Position numbers and translations under genes: made by a program. A stretch of 64,000 bases of DNA from positions 62,001 through 126,000 of the forward strand of contig NZ_JACHIB010000003.1 of the NCBI RefSeq assembly GCF_014203015.1, given 5' to 3'. Shown one piece after another: positions 17,162 to 25,297 of the stretch. Positions within the stretch are counted from its first letter, which is position 1. Each line of letters opens with the position of its first letter. The stretch comes from Castellaniella defragrans (GTDB lineage Bacteria; Pseudomonadota; Gammaproteobacteria; Burkholderiales; Burkholderiaceae_B). The notes beneath the pieces are model-generated. The model was not told the origin of the DNA and searched no databases. It was given only the letters and a program-made list of their open reading frames with translations.

Positions 17162-17946
17162 GCGCCAGCACCCTCATCGCCCGCGGCACCATCGGCTGCG
17201 CCACCCGTGGGAGCCTGCGCATCGGGCACGATGGCAGGCGCAGCAGGCGGCGTGCCGGGCTTGTTCGACCGCCGCGCGATGGGTGGCGCGAAGCGCGAGC
17301 GGCGCGTGCCTTCCAGCACGTCCTGCGGCAACTCGCCGAACTTCTCCAGCGCCGCTCGCGCCGCCGCGTTCTTCGCCGCGAAGTCGTCGCGCGTCGTGCC
17401 CGAGTAGCGGTACTGCTGGGCCAGCGAGAACAGGCTGCGCAGCGCGTGCGCACCATCATTGAGCCAGCGCTCCAAGGTGCTGCGGTCGATCAGCGCCGTG
17501 TGGTGCGCCAGGATGAGTTTGCGTGCCAGGTCGTCGTAGTCGGCCAGCAGATACACCGCCATGAAGCCGAGCTGGGCGTTCACGAACAGCGGCAGCTTCA
17601 CCGGCTGCACGTTCATGTTCTCGCCCAGGGACAGCGCCGCTGGCACGTCGGCCAAGGCCTGATCCACCTGTTCGCGCAGGGTCTGCAGACGGGTCTTGGT
17701 GTCGGCGAGCTTGTCCTCGATCCGCAGCATCCACCAGTCCGAGTACGGGTCGTCCTGCTCGGCGCCGCGCTTCATCTTGTTCATGGCGCCGATGAAGCCG
17801 TTGAGACCGATGATGCCTGGGCGCCCCTCGGTCGGCGCGCGGCCGTGCCAGATGCGCGAAGCGTGGTGCGTGTGCAGCGTCAGCGACATCGCGCTGCGCA
17901 GAGATCCGAGATTCAGTTGCAGGGGTTCTGTGCGTTCGTTGGCCAT
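17158..17946 (-). CDS. TIGR03761 (PFL_4669) family integrating conjugative element protein
   Basis: The 262-aa protein contains LHTHHASRIWHGR, GIIGLNGFIGAMNKMKRGAEQDDPYSDWW and the C-terminal RRSRFAPPIARRSNKPG. These are features of the PFL_4669 family described from Pseudomonas fluorescens PFGI-1. No catalytic motif is known. It begins a coupled TIGR03761-DUF3158-ssb unit. The palindrome at 18067-18085 is 121 bp upstream of its start, suggesting common control with topB and the LOTUS gene. Confidence 0.85.
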   Translation of the reverse strand: MANERTEPLQLNLGSLRSAMSLTLHTHHASRIWHGRAPTEGRPGIIGLNGFIGAMNKMKRGAEQDDPYSDWWMLRIEDKLADTKTRLQTLREQVDQALADVPAALSLGENMNVQPVKLPLFVNAQLGFMAVYLLADYDDLARKLILAHHTALIDRSTLERWLNDGAHALRSLFSLAQQYRYSGTTRDDFAAKNAAARAALEKFGELPQDVLEGTRRSRFAPPIARRSNKPGTPPAAPAIVPDAQAPTGGAADGAAGDEGAGA

Positions 17947-18066
17947 GGGAGCGACTCGCGGTGAAGGGGCGAGTCGCCAGCATCGGCATCGGCCGGAAGG
18001 CTGTCAGTCAACAAACCGCAGCCCACGCGCGCCCGGTTTGTTCGGCACGGAAGGCTGTGTGTGCCG

Positions 18067-18085
18067 GCTATCCCCTGGGGATAGC
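18067..18085. promoter_or_regulatory. ICE palindrome, copy 2 (upstream of TIGR03761 gene)
   Basis: This is a perfect 19-bp copy of GCTATCCCCTGGGGATAGC, 121 bp upstream of the start at 17946 and 50 bp downstream of the LOTUS-gene stop. Its flanks are not palindromic here, which defines the minimal conserved core. Confidence 0.75.
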
Positions 18086-18134
18086 TCGGCGGAGTTGTTC
18101 GCGGCTCGCGCGGAGGTGAGACCGCGTTGCGGGG

Positions 18135-18995
18135 CTATGCCTCGTGAGGTCTGTACCAGGCGGCCCGTTGCCCCTCCACCTCACGGTAGCGAAGCTCGAA
18201 CAGGCGGCACTCGTGCACCACCTGCCGCCAACTGCTGCAGCCGTACTTGGCTGGAAGCTGCTCGGGATGCCGGTCTGCGATCCAGCGGCCAGCGGCGGCG
18301 ATGGGTGTCCAGCCCTCGACGGCCAACTGCGCGACGGCCTCGCGCAGCGCGCGAACGATGCCGGCGGCCGGCCAGTCCACCGTGCCATCCGGCGCGATGC
18401 CATTGACCACCAGATCGTGGAACACATCCGACTGGACGAACTCCGCTGCCAGGCGCCGCGCCTGATCCATGTGCTCGGCCCAGCCGCGCAGCTGCTCGAA
18501 GTGTTGATCGATGCGCGTGTAGGCGGAGCCGAGTTCGTCCTGTGCAGCGCGGCACCCGTCCACGGTCCATAGATCGTGCTGGTCGATGAAGTGGTGCACC
18601 AGGGTGTTGCGCAGCGATACCAGGTCTTTGAGGTCGGCCTGGGTTTTGGCGTAGTCCTGCGCAGACAGGCTCAGTTGCACGCGCGTGCGAAAGGAAATCA
18701 CGTCGCCGGGAAGATCGTCGTCGCGTTCCTCGCCACCATTTCCATCGGTGACGACATACGAACCAAACAGTTGTCCGACCAACGTGCCCAGGGTCTTGGT
18801 CGCGGCATCTTCAATCCGCGCTGCGCGAATGGCCTCCAGCGAATGCGCCGGGCCTGAAATCTCGTGGTGGGCCACGATGGCTTTCATGAGGCGCTCGTAT
18901 TGTTGAAGGCGCAACAGGCATCTGCCCAGCAAGCGCTGAACGTCTCGCTGTAGTGGTTGCAGTGCGTTTGTGGCGGGGGAAGTCGTCATGTCCAT
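18135..18995 (-). CDS. ICE protein with C-terminal OST-HTH/LOTUS domain
   Basis: The 286-aa protein starts at the ATG at 18995. Residues about 15-200 are helical (ETR-like LLGRCLLRLQQYERLMKAIV). Residues about 215-286 match the LOTUS/OST-HTH fold: VEGWTPIAAAGRWIADRHPEQ, then KYGCSSWRQVVHECRLFELR. LOTUS domains bind G-rich or structured RNA and occur in bacterial RNase-like proteins. No nuclease domain is attached here. It sits between the STY4528-like and TIGR03761 genes, with an operator-like palindrome 107 bp upstream. Confidence 0.72.
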   Translation of the reverse strand: MDMTTSPATNALQPLQRDVQRLLGRCLLRLQQYERLMKAIVAHHEISGPAHSLEAIRAARIEDAATKTLGTLVGQLFGSYVVTDGNGGEERDDDLPGDVISFRTRVQLSLSAQDYAKTQADLKDLVSLRNTLVHHFIDQHDLWTVDGCRAAQDELGSAYTRIDQHFEQLRGWAEHMDQARRLAAEFVQSDVFHDLVVNGIAPDGTVDWPAAGIVRALREAVAQLAVEGWTPIAAAGRWIADRHPEQLPAKYGCSSWRQVVHECRLFELRYREVEGQRAAWYRPHEA

Positions 18996-19102
18996 CGTCG
19001 GCCGGGCTCGTGCGTGGCTGTCCTCGTCTGATTCACAGGCGACAGTTTCGCCTGTCGTTCGGCGGACGACAATTGAGCGCGGCGGAAAGGTGTCTGTTCC
19101 AG

Positions 19103-19119
19103 CTATCCCCTGGGGATAG
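19103..19119. promoter_or_regulatory. ICE palindrome, copy 3 (upstream of LOTUS gene)
   Basis: The core CTATCCCCTGGGGATAG is intact (17 bp); the outer pair is lost (G with T). It is 107 bp upstream of the LOTUS start and just before the stop of the next gene upstream, whose 3' end is at 19126. Confidence 0.7.
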
Positions 19120-19125
19120 TCAACA

Positions 19126-20310
19126 TCAGCGATCACGCAAGGCTTCTCGGAGCTGTGCCAGGTAGGCACGTGCCACCTCGGGGTCAGCCGCACGGGATGC
19201 CGGTGGTGACGACGGCGGGGACGCTGGCGCCGCCGATGCACTTTCTCCGGCCCAGGCCTTGAACTCCCCGCGGATCGCCTTCTGGATGATGCCAAACAGG
19301 TAGCCGGCCGGGTTGCGTACCGCGCTGTTGTGGCAGCGTGCCGCCCACTCGTCGAGAACGGCCTGCCTCTGCGCCTCGTCCACCTGCTGCAGCGCCACCA
19401 GCGCGCCGGCCTGCTGCTCGTCCTTCAAGCGCAGGAAACGCTCGGGCAGCCGCAGGTTCTGCAAGGCCCTCGCGCGCGGTACTGTACGTACTTCATTTAT
19501 ACGATCATTACGTACTGTACGGTCCTCCTTCGGAATCCGAAGAGAGCCGTCCGGCGCGGGTTTCGGCCCTGCTTCGGATTCCGAAGACGGGCGCGCGCCA
19601 TTCCGAAGGAGGGCTTCCTGGCCTTCTTCGGATTCGTGGTCCGCACCCTCCTGTGGATAACCTGGCGTCGTCCAGCCATGCCGTGCCATGCGCTGCGCGA
19701 GCACCTGCAGGCGGGTCGGCAGCGTGCGCCCGCTGAGCAGCGGGTCTTCGGCGATCTCCCGCAGCGTGTTCATGCCCACGACCTGCACCGCCTTCGCCGC
19801 GTGCGTGAGCGCTTGGCTCACCAGGCCCAGATAGTCGGGGTCGAGCTGCATCGCCTCGAAGGGCGACAGCGGTTCGTCGTGCAGCACGTAGAGGTTCCCC
19901 TGGATGCGGCCGGTCTTGGGATCGCGCCGCCGCCGCACCAGGCTGAGCCAGCGCGTCAGCCGCAGCAGCGTCAAGGCGCGCGCCACGGTCTCGTGCGAGG
20001 CTTGCGCCGCACAGGGCATGGACGCCAGATATGGGCGGAGCTGGTCGTAGGTGGGAAAGGCGGTCACGCCGTCGTCGTTGAGCTGCAGGCGGAACACCTG
20101 CCAGGCGTTGCGTTCCAGCGGGGTCAGGCGCCGGTCGAGGAACAGCCTGCGCGGCACGCTCTCATGGCGGTTGCCGCTGTAGAGGAAGCCGTCGGCGACT
20201 GGCGCGGTGCCCTGCGCCGGCTCCTTCGGCTCAAGGTGCCGCAGCGCCTCGTCGAACACCGCCGACAGCGCAACCGGGCCATCGCGCCGTGGTGCGCTGC
20301 CCGTGGTCAT
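19126..20310 (-). CDS. STY4528-family island replication/maintenance protein
   Basis: The 394-aa protein starts at the ATG at 20310. Its N-terminal half reads NAWQVFRLQLNDDGVTAFPTYDQLRPYL, with a HTH-like region VARALTLLRLTRWLSLVRRRRDPKTG. The C-terminal half carries DEWAARCHNSAVRNPAGYLFGIIQKAI. This is the profile of proteins annotated as pathogenicity island replication protein STY4528. It probably binds DNA. Replication function is inferred from the family name only. Its start overlaps the DUF2857 stop by 4 bp. Confidence 0.78.
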   Translation of the reverse strand: MTTGSAPRRDGPVALSAVFDEALRHLEPKEPAQGTAPVADGFLYSGNRHESVPRRLFLDRRLTPLERNAWQVFRLQLNDDGVTAFPTYDQLRPYLASMPCAAQASHETVARALTLLRLTRWLSLVRRRRDPKTGRIQGNLYVLHDEPLSPFEAMQLDPDYLGLVSQALTHAAKAVQVVGMNTLREIAEDPLLSGRTLPTRLQVLAQRMARHGWTTPGYPQEGADHESEEGQEALLRNGARPSSESEAGPKPAPDGSLRIPKEDRTVRNDRINEVRTVPRARALQNLRLPERFLRLKDEQQAGALVALQQVDEAQRQAVLDEWAARCHNSAVRNPAGYLFGIIQKAIRGEFKAWAGESASAAPASPPSSPPASRAADPEVARAYLAQLREALRDR

Positions 20311-20873
20311 GGCGACACCAGCCCCTGGTCGATCCAGTTCCGTATCGCCGACCAGATCACCGACATCGGCAGGCTCATCGCCTCGGCCAGATCCATGGTC
20401 AGCGCCAGCATCGCCATGTCGTCGGTCAGGGCGATATGGCGCTCGGAGACGCCGGCCTTCCAGCGCTCCCACAAGGCCAAGTCCTGCGCCTCGTCGAGCA
20501 CCGGATGCCGGCCCTTGCGCTTGGGCAGCCCGAGGATGTCGCGGCGCAGCGCCACTTCCTGATGCGTGAGGCCGTAGAACTTGCTGACCATCTCCGTGCT
20601 CGCCCCCAGGCACAGCATGCGATCCACCGTGGCGATCTCCCGCTCCACGTCGTGCACCTGGCTCAGCAGCCGCTTCACCACCTCCCGGTTCACCGACACC
20701 GAACACCACGACACCGTGGCATTCACCAGCATGCTCACGAGTTCGGGGTGCTTCAGCGCATCCAGTTCCTCCTCGCCGAAGCCCATGGCCTTGCAGCGGC
20801 GCAACTGGCCGTTGCGCAGGTCATGCAGGGCCTGGGCGATCACGGCCTGGTTGAGTGGGTGCGGTGCCGACAT
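20307..20873 (-). CDS. DUF2857 family ICE protein
   Basis: The 188-aa protein contains LNQAVIAQALHDLRNGQLRRC at the N-terminus and LGASTEMVSKFYGLTHQEVALRR with a HTH-like feel. Its C-terminal part, SLPMSVIWSAIRNWI, suits DUF2857. These proteins accompany parB and STY4528 in ICEs and may be DNA-binding accessory factors; this is inference. It is 17 bp downstream of parB and coupled to the STY4528-like gene. Confidence 0.8.
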   Translation of the reverse strand: MSAPHPLNQAVIAQALHDLRNGQLRRCKAMGFGEEELDALKHPELVSMLVNATVSWCSVSVNREVVKRLLSQVHDVEREIATVDRMLCLGASTEMVSKFYGLTHQEVALRRDILGLPKRKGRHPVLDEAQDLALWERWKAGVSERHIALTDDMAMLALTMDLAEAMSLPMSVIWSAIRNWIDQGLVSP

Positions 20874-20890
20874 GCGGTAGCCTCCTGCGC

Positions 20891-22549
20891 TCAGGCTTCC
20901 TGGCCTGCTACGCCGGCTTCCAGATCCAGCAGCCGGCGCGCCAGGCGCAGCAGACGGAACAGCTTCACCAGCGCAGCATCGCTCAGGCGTGTGGCCGAGC
21001 CGCCATGGCCATGGAGCAGCGCCGCCAACTCATCGGCCAGCCGCGCGCGGCCCAATCCGTTCGCTGAGGGCGGTGCCGTACTCAGCGCTTGCAGAAGGGT
21101 GAGCACCGCCCGAGCAAATGCCGGCAGCGCCTTCGCCTGGTCCACGGCCGGCGCCACGCAGACGAAGCCGATGCCGCTGACGCTGGCCTCGATGTGGTCG
21201 GCGACCGCCGCTTCCTCGCCGATCTCGCGCGCGAACTGCGCGATGTGCACGCGCAGGCGATCCGGCACGTCCAGCCCCGGCTCGATGTACCAGACGTCCG
21301 AGATGGGATAGAGCCCGCCCGCCTGCACGGGGATCGCACGCAGCGCATCGGCCTCGAAGTCGGGCAGCTTGTCGCCGAGCTGGTCCGCGACCATCCGCTG
21401 GATGGACTGCAGGCGCTCGGTGGTCGGTGCCGGTGTCACGATGTGCCCTTGCAGGCGCTCGTCGCGTTGCCCGTGCTGGTCCTCCGGCGCTTCGAGCGGT
21501 GCAGGCGGTGTCGCTGCTGGCGCCGAAGGCGCGACCGGCGTGGTGTCGCGCGGCACGGACGAGGCGGGTGGCTGCTGAGGCGCGGAGACCGGCGGGGGAG
21601 GACCAGCAGGCACGACAGGCGCTGCCGGTGGCGTCGGCGCCGCCGGTTCGCTGGTCAGCGCACGCTGGCGGTTTTCGCTGTCGTTGATCTCCAGCGCCAG
21701 CGTGTCGTAGTCCGCCTCCAGCAGCTCGGCCATCTGGCCGACCAGCTCGTCCTGCACCCGCTGCGGCGAGAAGTCGTCCGGCTGTGTGTCGAACTGCGTC
21801 AGCACGTCCTGAAACAACGAGGCGAAGTCCACGGCCACGGTGCGGCCCAGCGCACGCCGCTCCCAGGTGCGCTCGCACGCCTTGCGCAGCACTGCGAGCC
21901 GGTCCACCTGATGCCGGCCCAATCCGCCGTACAGCAGCGTCGGGATCGCCGGCAGCAGATAGCGCACCGCATCGTTCATGCGGCTGATGTGTGATTGCGG
22001 CACCGGATAGCCGTCGGCCGTCAGCCGCCGCGCGAGTTCGCTCTGCGACAGCGCCTGGCCGCTTTCCTGCTCGTAGAACTCGCGCGCCTTCTCGATGCCC
22101 AAGGCCCGCTCGATGAAGGTCAGCCCGCCGCGCAGCTCGTTCTCGGCCAGATGCCCGGTCAGCGCCACGATTTCGCCGCGCGCCGGCCACGGGCGGAACA
22201 GGCACGCAATGCGGAAGAAGCGCTCCTCCTTGGTCTCGCTCCACAACTCGCGCAGGATCGCCAGCCGCGTGTTGCCGCCGTTGCGAATGATGTAGTGCGC
22301 CTCGCCCGGCCTGCGCGTGATCGCGGGGGGCGCGTCCAGCCCGCGTTCGCGGATGGACGCCTTGATCTCCGCATAGGCCGGGTTGCGCGTCACGCGCGGG
22401 TCGTGGTCGTAGGGCCGCAACTGGTCCAGCGTCACCACCATCGGCGTGTCGGCGATGGGGTCGCTCAAGGTCGCGGCCGAAGGGCCGCTGCGCTCGAAGC
22501 CGGTGGCCAGCAGCTTGGCAGCCATGTCCTGCGGCGTCAGCTCAGCCAC
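20891..22549 (-). CDS. parB: ParB family partition protein of PFGI-1-type ICE
   Basis: The 552-aa protein starts at a GTG (22549) preceded by AGGAG and overlapping the stop of the hicA-like gene, giving the N-terminus (M)AELTPQDMAAKLLATGF. Family elements are the ParB N-domain motif TRNPAYAEIKASIRERGLDA and RNGGNTRLAILREL. A HTH follows in LSQSELARRLTADGYPVPQS. A Pro/Ala-rich linker of about 70 residues precedes a C-terminal helical domain. Longer upstream starts (22612) are possible but lie inside hicA. With ParA it should stabilise the excised element. Confidence 0.85.
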   Translation of the reverse strand: MAELTPQDMAAKLLATGFERSGPSAATLSDPIADTPMVVTLDQLRPYDHDPRVTRNPAYAEIKASIRERGLDAPPAITRRPGEAHYIIRNGGNTRLAILRELWSETKEERFFRIACLFRPWPARGEIVALTGHLAENELRGGLTFIERALGIEKAREFYEQESGQALSQSELARRLTADGYPVPQSHISRMNDAVRYLLPAIPTLLYGGLGRHQVDRLAVLRKACERTWERRALGRTVAVDFASLFQDVLTQFDTQPDDFSPQRVQDELVGQMAELLEADYDTLALEINDSENRQRALTSEPAAPTPPAAPVVPAGPPPPVSAPQQPPASSVPRDTTPVAPSAPAATPPAPLEAPEDQHGQRDERLQGHIVTPAPTTERLQSIQRMVADQLGDKLPDFEADALRAIPVQAGGLYPISDVWYIEPGLDVPDRLRVHIAQFAREIGEEAAVADHIEASVSGIGFVCVAPAVDQAKALPAFARAVLTLLQALSTAPPSANGLGRARLADELAALLHGHGGSATRLSDAALVKLFRLLRLARRLLDLEAGVAGQEA

Positions 22550-22778
22550 GGCCGTTCTCCTGCGCCTGCCGGTCGGCGCGGCGAAGTTGCGCGCGGGCAT
22601 TGCGGTCGGCACGGTGGTCGCTCGCAGTCGAACTGGTGTAGATCGACGCGCAGCCTGGTTTCGTGAATTTCAGGTGCCCGCCGGACGTGCGCACCACGCG
22701 CCAGCCTTCGCCCAGCGCGAACTCGATCAGCGCGCGCAGCCGTTCACGGCCGCGCGCCAGTTCATGTGCGCTCGCCAT
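22542..22778 (-). CDS. HicA/YcfA-like small RNA-binding protein
   Basis: The 78-aa protein has the HicA dsRBD-like core: RLRALIEFALGEGWRVVRTSGGHLKF, with the catalytic-position His of HicA (GGH), then KPGCASIYTSSTASDHRADR. HicA toxins cleave mRNA and are normally followed by a HicB antitoxin. Here the gene lies inside parA-hicA-parB with overlaps on both sides (17 bp with parA, 8 bp with parB), and no hicB is present. It may be a domesticated RNA- or DNA-binding member of the partition operon. Confidence 0.7.
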   Translation of the reverse strand: MASAHELARGRERLRALIEFALGEGWRVVRTSGGHLKFTKPGCASIYTSSTASDHRADRNARAQLRRADRQAQENGRG

Positions 22779-23628
22779 GGCTGGCCCCTCCCGCATCGGC
22801 CCGGCCGGTGACCAGCGCGAAGCGCTCCCGCCACGCGGGGAACAGCTCGCCGGCCAGCGTGCGCATGGTGTCCAGCGCCGCGGGCGCCGTGCGCCCAGCT
22901 GGCCGCCGGTACTCCACCCGATGCACCGGCAATCCTCGTGTCGCAGCGCGCGGATAGGCTTCGATGGCCGGCACGTCGGTGTCCAGCACCTGCACGCCGG
23001 CCTGTTCCTGGAACACCTGTCGCAGCGCCTGCTGGACCAGCCGCGCGTTCGACGACACCGGATGCACACGGTTGATGAGCAGGCGCAGCGGCGGCGGCTC
23101 GATGCCCAGGTGGCGATACGGCGCGATGTCCTCGATCAGTTGCAGTGTGCCGCGGCGCAGTTCGCGCGCGGCCAGAATCTCCGGCGTCACCGGTGACAGC
23201 GCCAGGTCGGACGCCAGCACCGCCATCTCCAGCAGCACGCTGCGCGCGCCCTGGGTGTCGATCAACAGCAGGTCATAGTGCGTGCGGAAGACGGGCAGCA
23301 AATGGCGCAGTCGCAGGCGCCCATCCGGAGCGTGCAGCAGCAGCGTGTTCAGTTCGCCGCGGTCGTCGTTGGAGAGCACCAGGTCCAGGCCCGCGATCGC
23401 GGTGCGTGACACCAGTTGCTCGATGCGCCGCTCGTTGAAGGCCAGCATCTCGTAGATGCCGCCGGGCGCGCGCGCGTCCAGCGTGAAGTAGCTCGACAGC
23501 GTGGGCTGCACGTCCAGGTCCAGCAGCAGCACGCGCAGCCCGGCATCGGCGATAAAGCCGCCCAGGTTGGCCGCCGTCGTGGTCTTGCCCACGCCGCCCT
23601 TGGTCGAAATGATGGACACCACCTGCAT
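22762..23628 (-). CDS. parA: ParA/Soj-type partition ATPase
   Basis: The 288-aa protein starts at the ATG at 23628, preceded by GAGGAGAAG. It has the deviant Walker A motif KGGVGKTTTAANLGG near residue 11. LLLDLDVQPTLS supplies the A' motif, and YDLLLIDTQGAR is Walker B. ParA binds DNA nonspecifically with ATP and drives segregation with ParB. In PFGI-1/PAPI/clc-type elements soj/parA marks one end of the element. It is downstream of alpA in the same leftward transcript direction. Confidence 0.93.
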   Translation of the reverse strand: MQVVSIISTKGGVGKTTTAANLGGFIADAGLRVLLLDLDVQPTLSSYFTLDARAPGGIYEMLAFNERRIEQLVSRTAIAGLDLVLSNDDRGELNTLLLHAPDGRLRLRHLLPVFRTHYDLLLIDTQGARSVLLEMAVLASDLALSPVTPEILAARELRRGTLQLIEDIAPYRHLGIEPPPLRLLINRVHPVSSNARLVQQALRQVFQEQAGVQVLDTDVPAIEAYPRAATRGLPVHRVEYRRPAGRTAPAALDTMRTLAGELFPAWRERFALVTGRADAGGASHGERT

Positions 23629-23668
23629 GGGCTTCTCCTCGTCGAATGGCATGAACCGAGAAGAAGCG

Positions 23669-23887
23669 TCAGGCGCGTTCTTTGAGGCGATCGGCGATCC
23701 ACTGTTCGATCTCCACCGAGTCCCAGCCCACCGCGCGCACGCCCAGGCGCAGCGCCTTGGGGAACTTGCCTTCCTTCATCAGGCTGTAGATGTGCGCGCG
23801 CTTGAAGCCGGTCTTGGCTTCGACCTCGGCGCGGCGCAGGATGCGGTGCTCGGTCGGTGCCGCCGTGGCGGTGGTCTGCGAAGACAT
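23669..23887 (-). CDS. alpA: AlpA-family excisionase-like regulator
   Basis: The 72-aa protein from the ATG at 23887 has an AlpA/MerR-like HTH: ILRRAEVEAKTGFKRAHIYS, then GKFPKALRLGVRAVGWDSVEIEQWI. AlpA proteins control integrase expression or act as recombination directionality factors in prophages and ICEs. A start three codons upstream is possible. An unusual pair of 13-bp repeats lies 74-107 bp upstream. It immediately precedes parA (40 bp gap). Confidence 0.88.
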   Translation of the reverse strand: MSSQTTATAAPTEHRILRRAEVEAKTGFKRAHIYSLMKEGKFPKALRLGVRAVGWDSVEIEQWIADRLKERA

Positions 23888-23960
23888 GAGGGTCACTCCT
23901 TAACGCTCAGAGGCGCTGATTGGCGTGACTCGCATTAAGAACGCCGCGCTGAGGAAAGAC

Positions 23961-23994
23961 ACCGCAAATGCGGCATCCGCGACCGCAGATACGG
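23961..23994. promoter_or_regulatory. Paired 13-bp repeats upstream of alpA
   Basis: ACCGCAAATGCGG (23961-23973) and ACCGCAGATACGG (23982-23994) are near-identical direct repeats whose start points are exactly 21 bp apart, two helical turns. Each is internally palindromic (CCGCA with TGCGG; GACCG with CGGTC). This looks like a tandem dimer operator in the alpA promoter region. Confidence 0.6.
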
Positions 23995-24005
23995 TCTGGC
24001 ATCGC

Positions 24006-24767
24006 TCAGGAATTTGTGCTCTGCAGATTGCGCCGAGCCAGTGCGAACTTGGCCTGCAGCGTGCGCTCGGTGATGCCCATCGCGTTGCCGTGGTGCGCCA
24101 CCATCGCGCTGATGATGGCTTCCTGCGTCAGGAAGCTGGAATACGGCATGCCGCTGGGAGACTTGCCCAGCAGTAGCGTCAGTAACCCGCCAACGATGTT
24201 CAGGTAGGTCGATTCGCTGCGCGGCCCAGGCGTGCTCGCACGCTCCGCGTCGGCCGTGTAGGCGGCGTGCGTCTTCAGCAGCGCCTCGTGCTCGGCGCGC
24301 AGCGTCTCGTGCACGCCCAAGTGTTCCGCCAGCCGCGCCTTGATCGCTTCCCGCTCGGCCAGCAATGCGCCCACTGTGTCCAGGCTGATCGCCGGGTGAA
24401 GTGCACGCTCGATCTCATCGAACAGAAACGCCGGTTTCTCGCCGGGGTAGTAGTACGCCATCCAGGCTTTCAGGTCGACGTGCCGCACCGTCAGCGACAG
24501 GTCGTCCATCGTCAGGCCCTGCGTGTCCCGCACCAAACCCTCCTTGCTATACGGCATCTCGCCGTGAGCCAGCGCATCGAAGATTCTTTCGGCGTTCAAC
24601 CGCAGCATCGGCCAGCGCGGAAACTCCGTTGCCTCCGGTAGAGGCCGCTGTCCCAAGGTCGCCAGGATGCGCCGCTCGAAGCGCAGCAATCCGCTCCAGC
24701 GGATTGCCGCCTCGATCGGGCGGTAGTAGGTCTTGGCACCATCGGCCAGGCTGCTCGACTTCGGCAT
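24006..24767 (-). CDS. ICE protein of unknown function upstream of alpA (253 aa)
   Basis: The start ATG at 24767 follows GGAGG by 8 bp. The protein is soluble, 253 aa. An N-terminal half contains KTYYRPIEAAIRWSGLL. A coiled-coil-like middle runs KARLAEHLGVHETLRAEHEALLKTH. The C-terminal section reads TYLNIVGGLLTLLLGKSPSG, then a HTH-like GITERTLQAKFALARRN. The end of that sequence hints at DNA binding, and proteins of this type stand beside alpA/parA at the edge of ICEs. I cannot name a family. Function unknown. Confidence 0.65.
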   Translation of the reverse strand: MPKSSSLADGAKTYYRPIEAAIRWSGLLRFERRILATLGQRPLPEATEFPRWPMLRLNAERIFDALAHGEMPYSKEGLVRDTQGLTMDDLSLTVRHVDLKAWMAYYYPGEKPAFLFDEIERALHPAISLDTVGALLAEREAIKARLAEHLGVHETLRAEHEALLKTHAAYTADAERASTPGPRSESTYLNIVGGLLTLLLGKSPSGMPYSSFLTQEAIISAMVAHHGNAMGITERTLQAKFALARRNLQSTNS

Positions 24768-25297
24768 ATCGCGCGCCTCCATTCGTCATCGCACCGAGTC
24801 CACGCACACGCACCCGCCGTACAGGCGACGTGCGTGGCCGTCCAGAAGTCTCCGGGCGAAACGAGCAAGTGGCGAAGCGGCGAAGACCGTGGCATCGACG
24901 ATGCCGCCGGTTTCGTTGCGAGATGTGCGTCTTGCCGCGCATGGCGCCATCACTCACAATTCGCAAGCCGCGAAACATGCTGTCACCAGCGTCATTCGCG
25001 GGCACCATGCCTGACCCGGATAACCAGGCCAAAGTCTTTGCAGGGGAAAAGGCCCAGTAAAGCGCGATCAGCTCAACACGCCAGAGCCGATGCGCATACG
25101 GCAAGCACTGTTGCGCCGCGCGTCTTCGCTGTGACGCGACGCGATGGGCATGCAAGTCTCATCGCAGGATGCCAACCGCAAGCGCGAGCAGCCTGAGTGC
25201 AGCACGCCCGTGCACCGCGTCAATGGAACCCCGCTATGACAAAACAGGTCTGGCACCTTGACCAAAATGGCATCGCCCCAACCCGCCTGAAGCAGCC
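24768..25297. other. Gene-free region between ICE end and LysR gene
   Basis: About 530 bp without a supportable gene. No integrase, tRNA fragment or obvious attachment repeat is visible. Composition drifts toward lower GC near 24900-25050. It probably contains the former edge of the ICE module; the exact junction cannot be placed. Confidence 0.4.

Noticed and set aside
24834..25196. A 120-codon rightward frame before LysR A
   Set aside because: The composition resembles out-of-frame GC-rich DNA, it has no domain or ribosome binding site, and it overlaps an equal-quality leftward frame.
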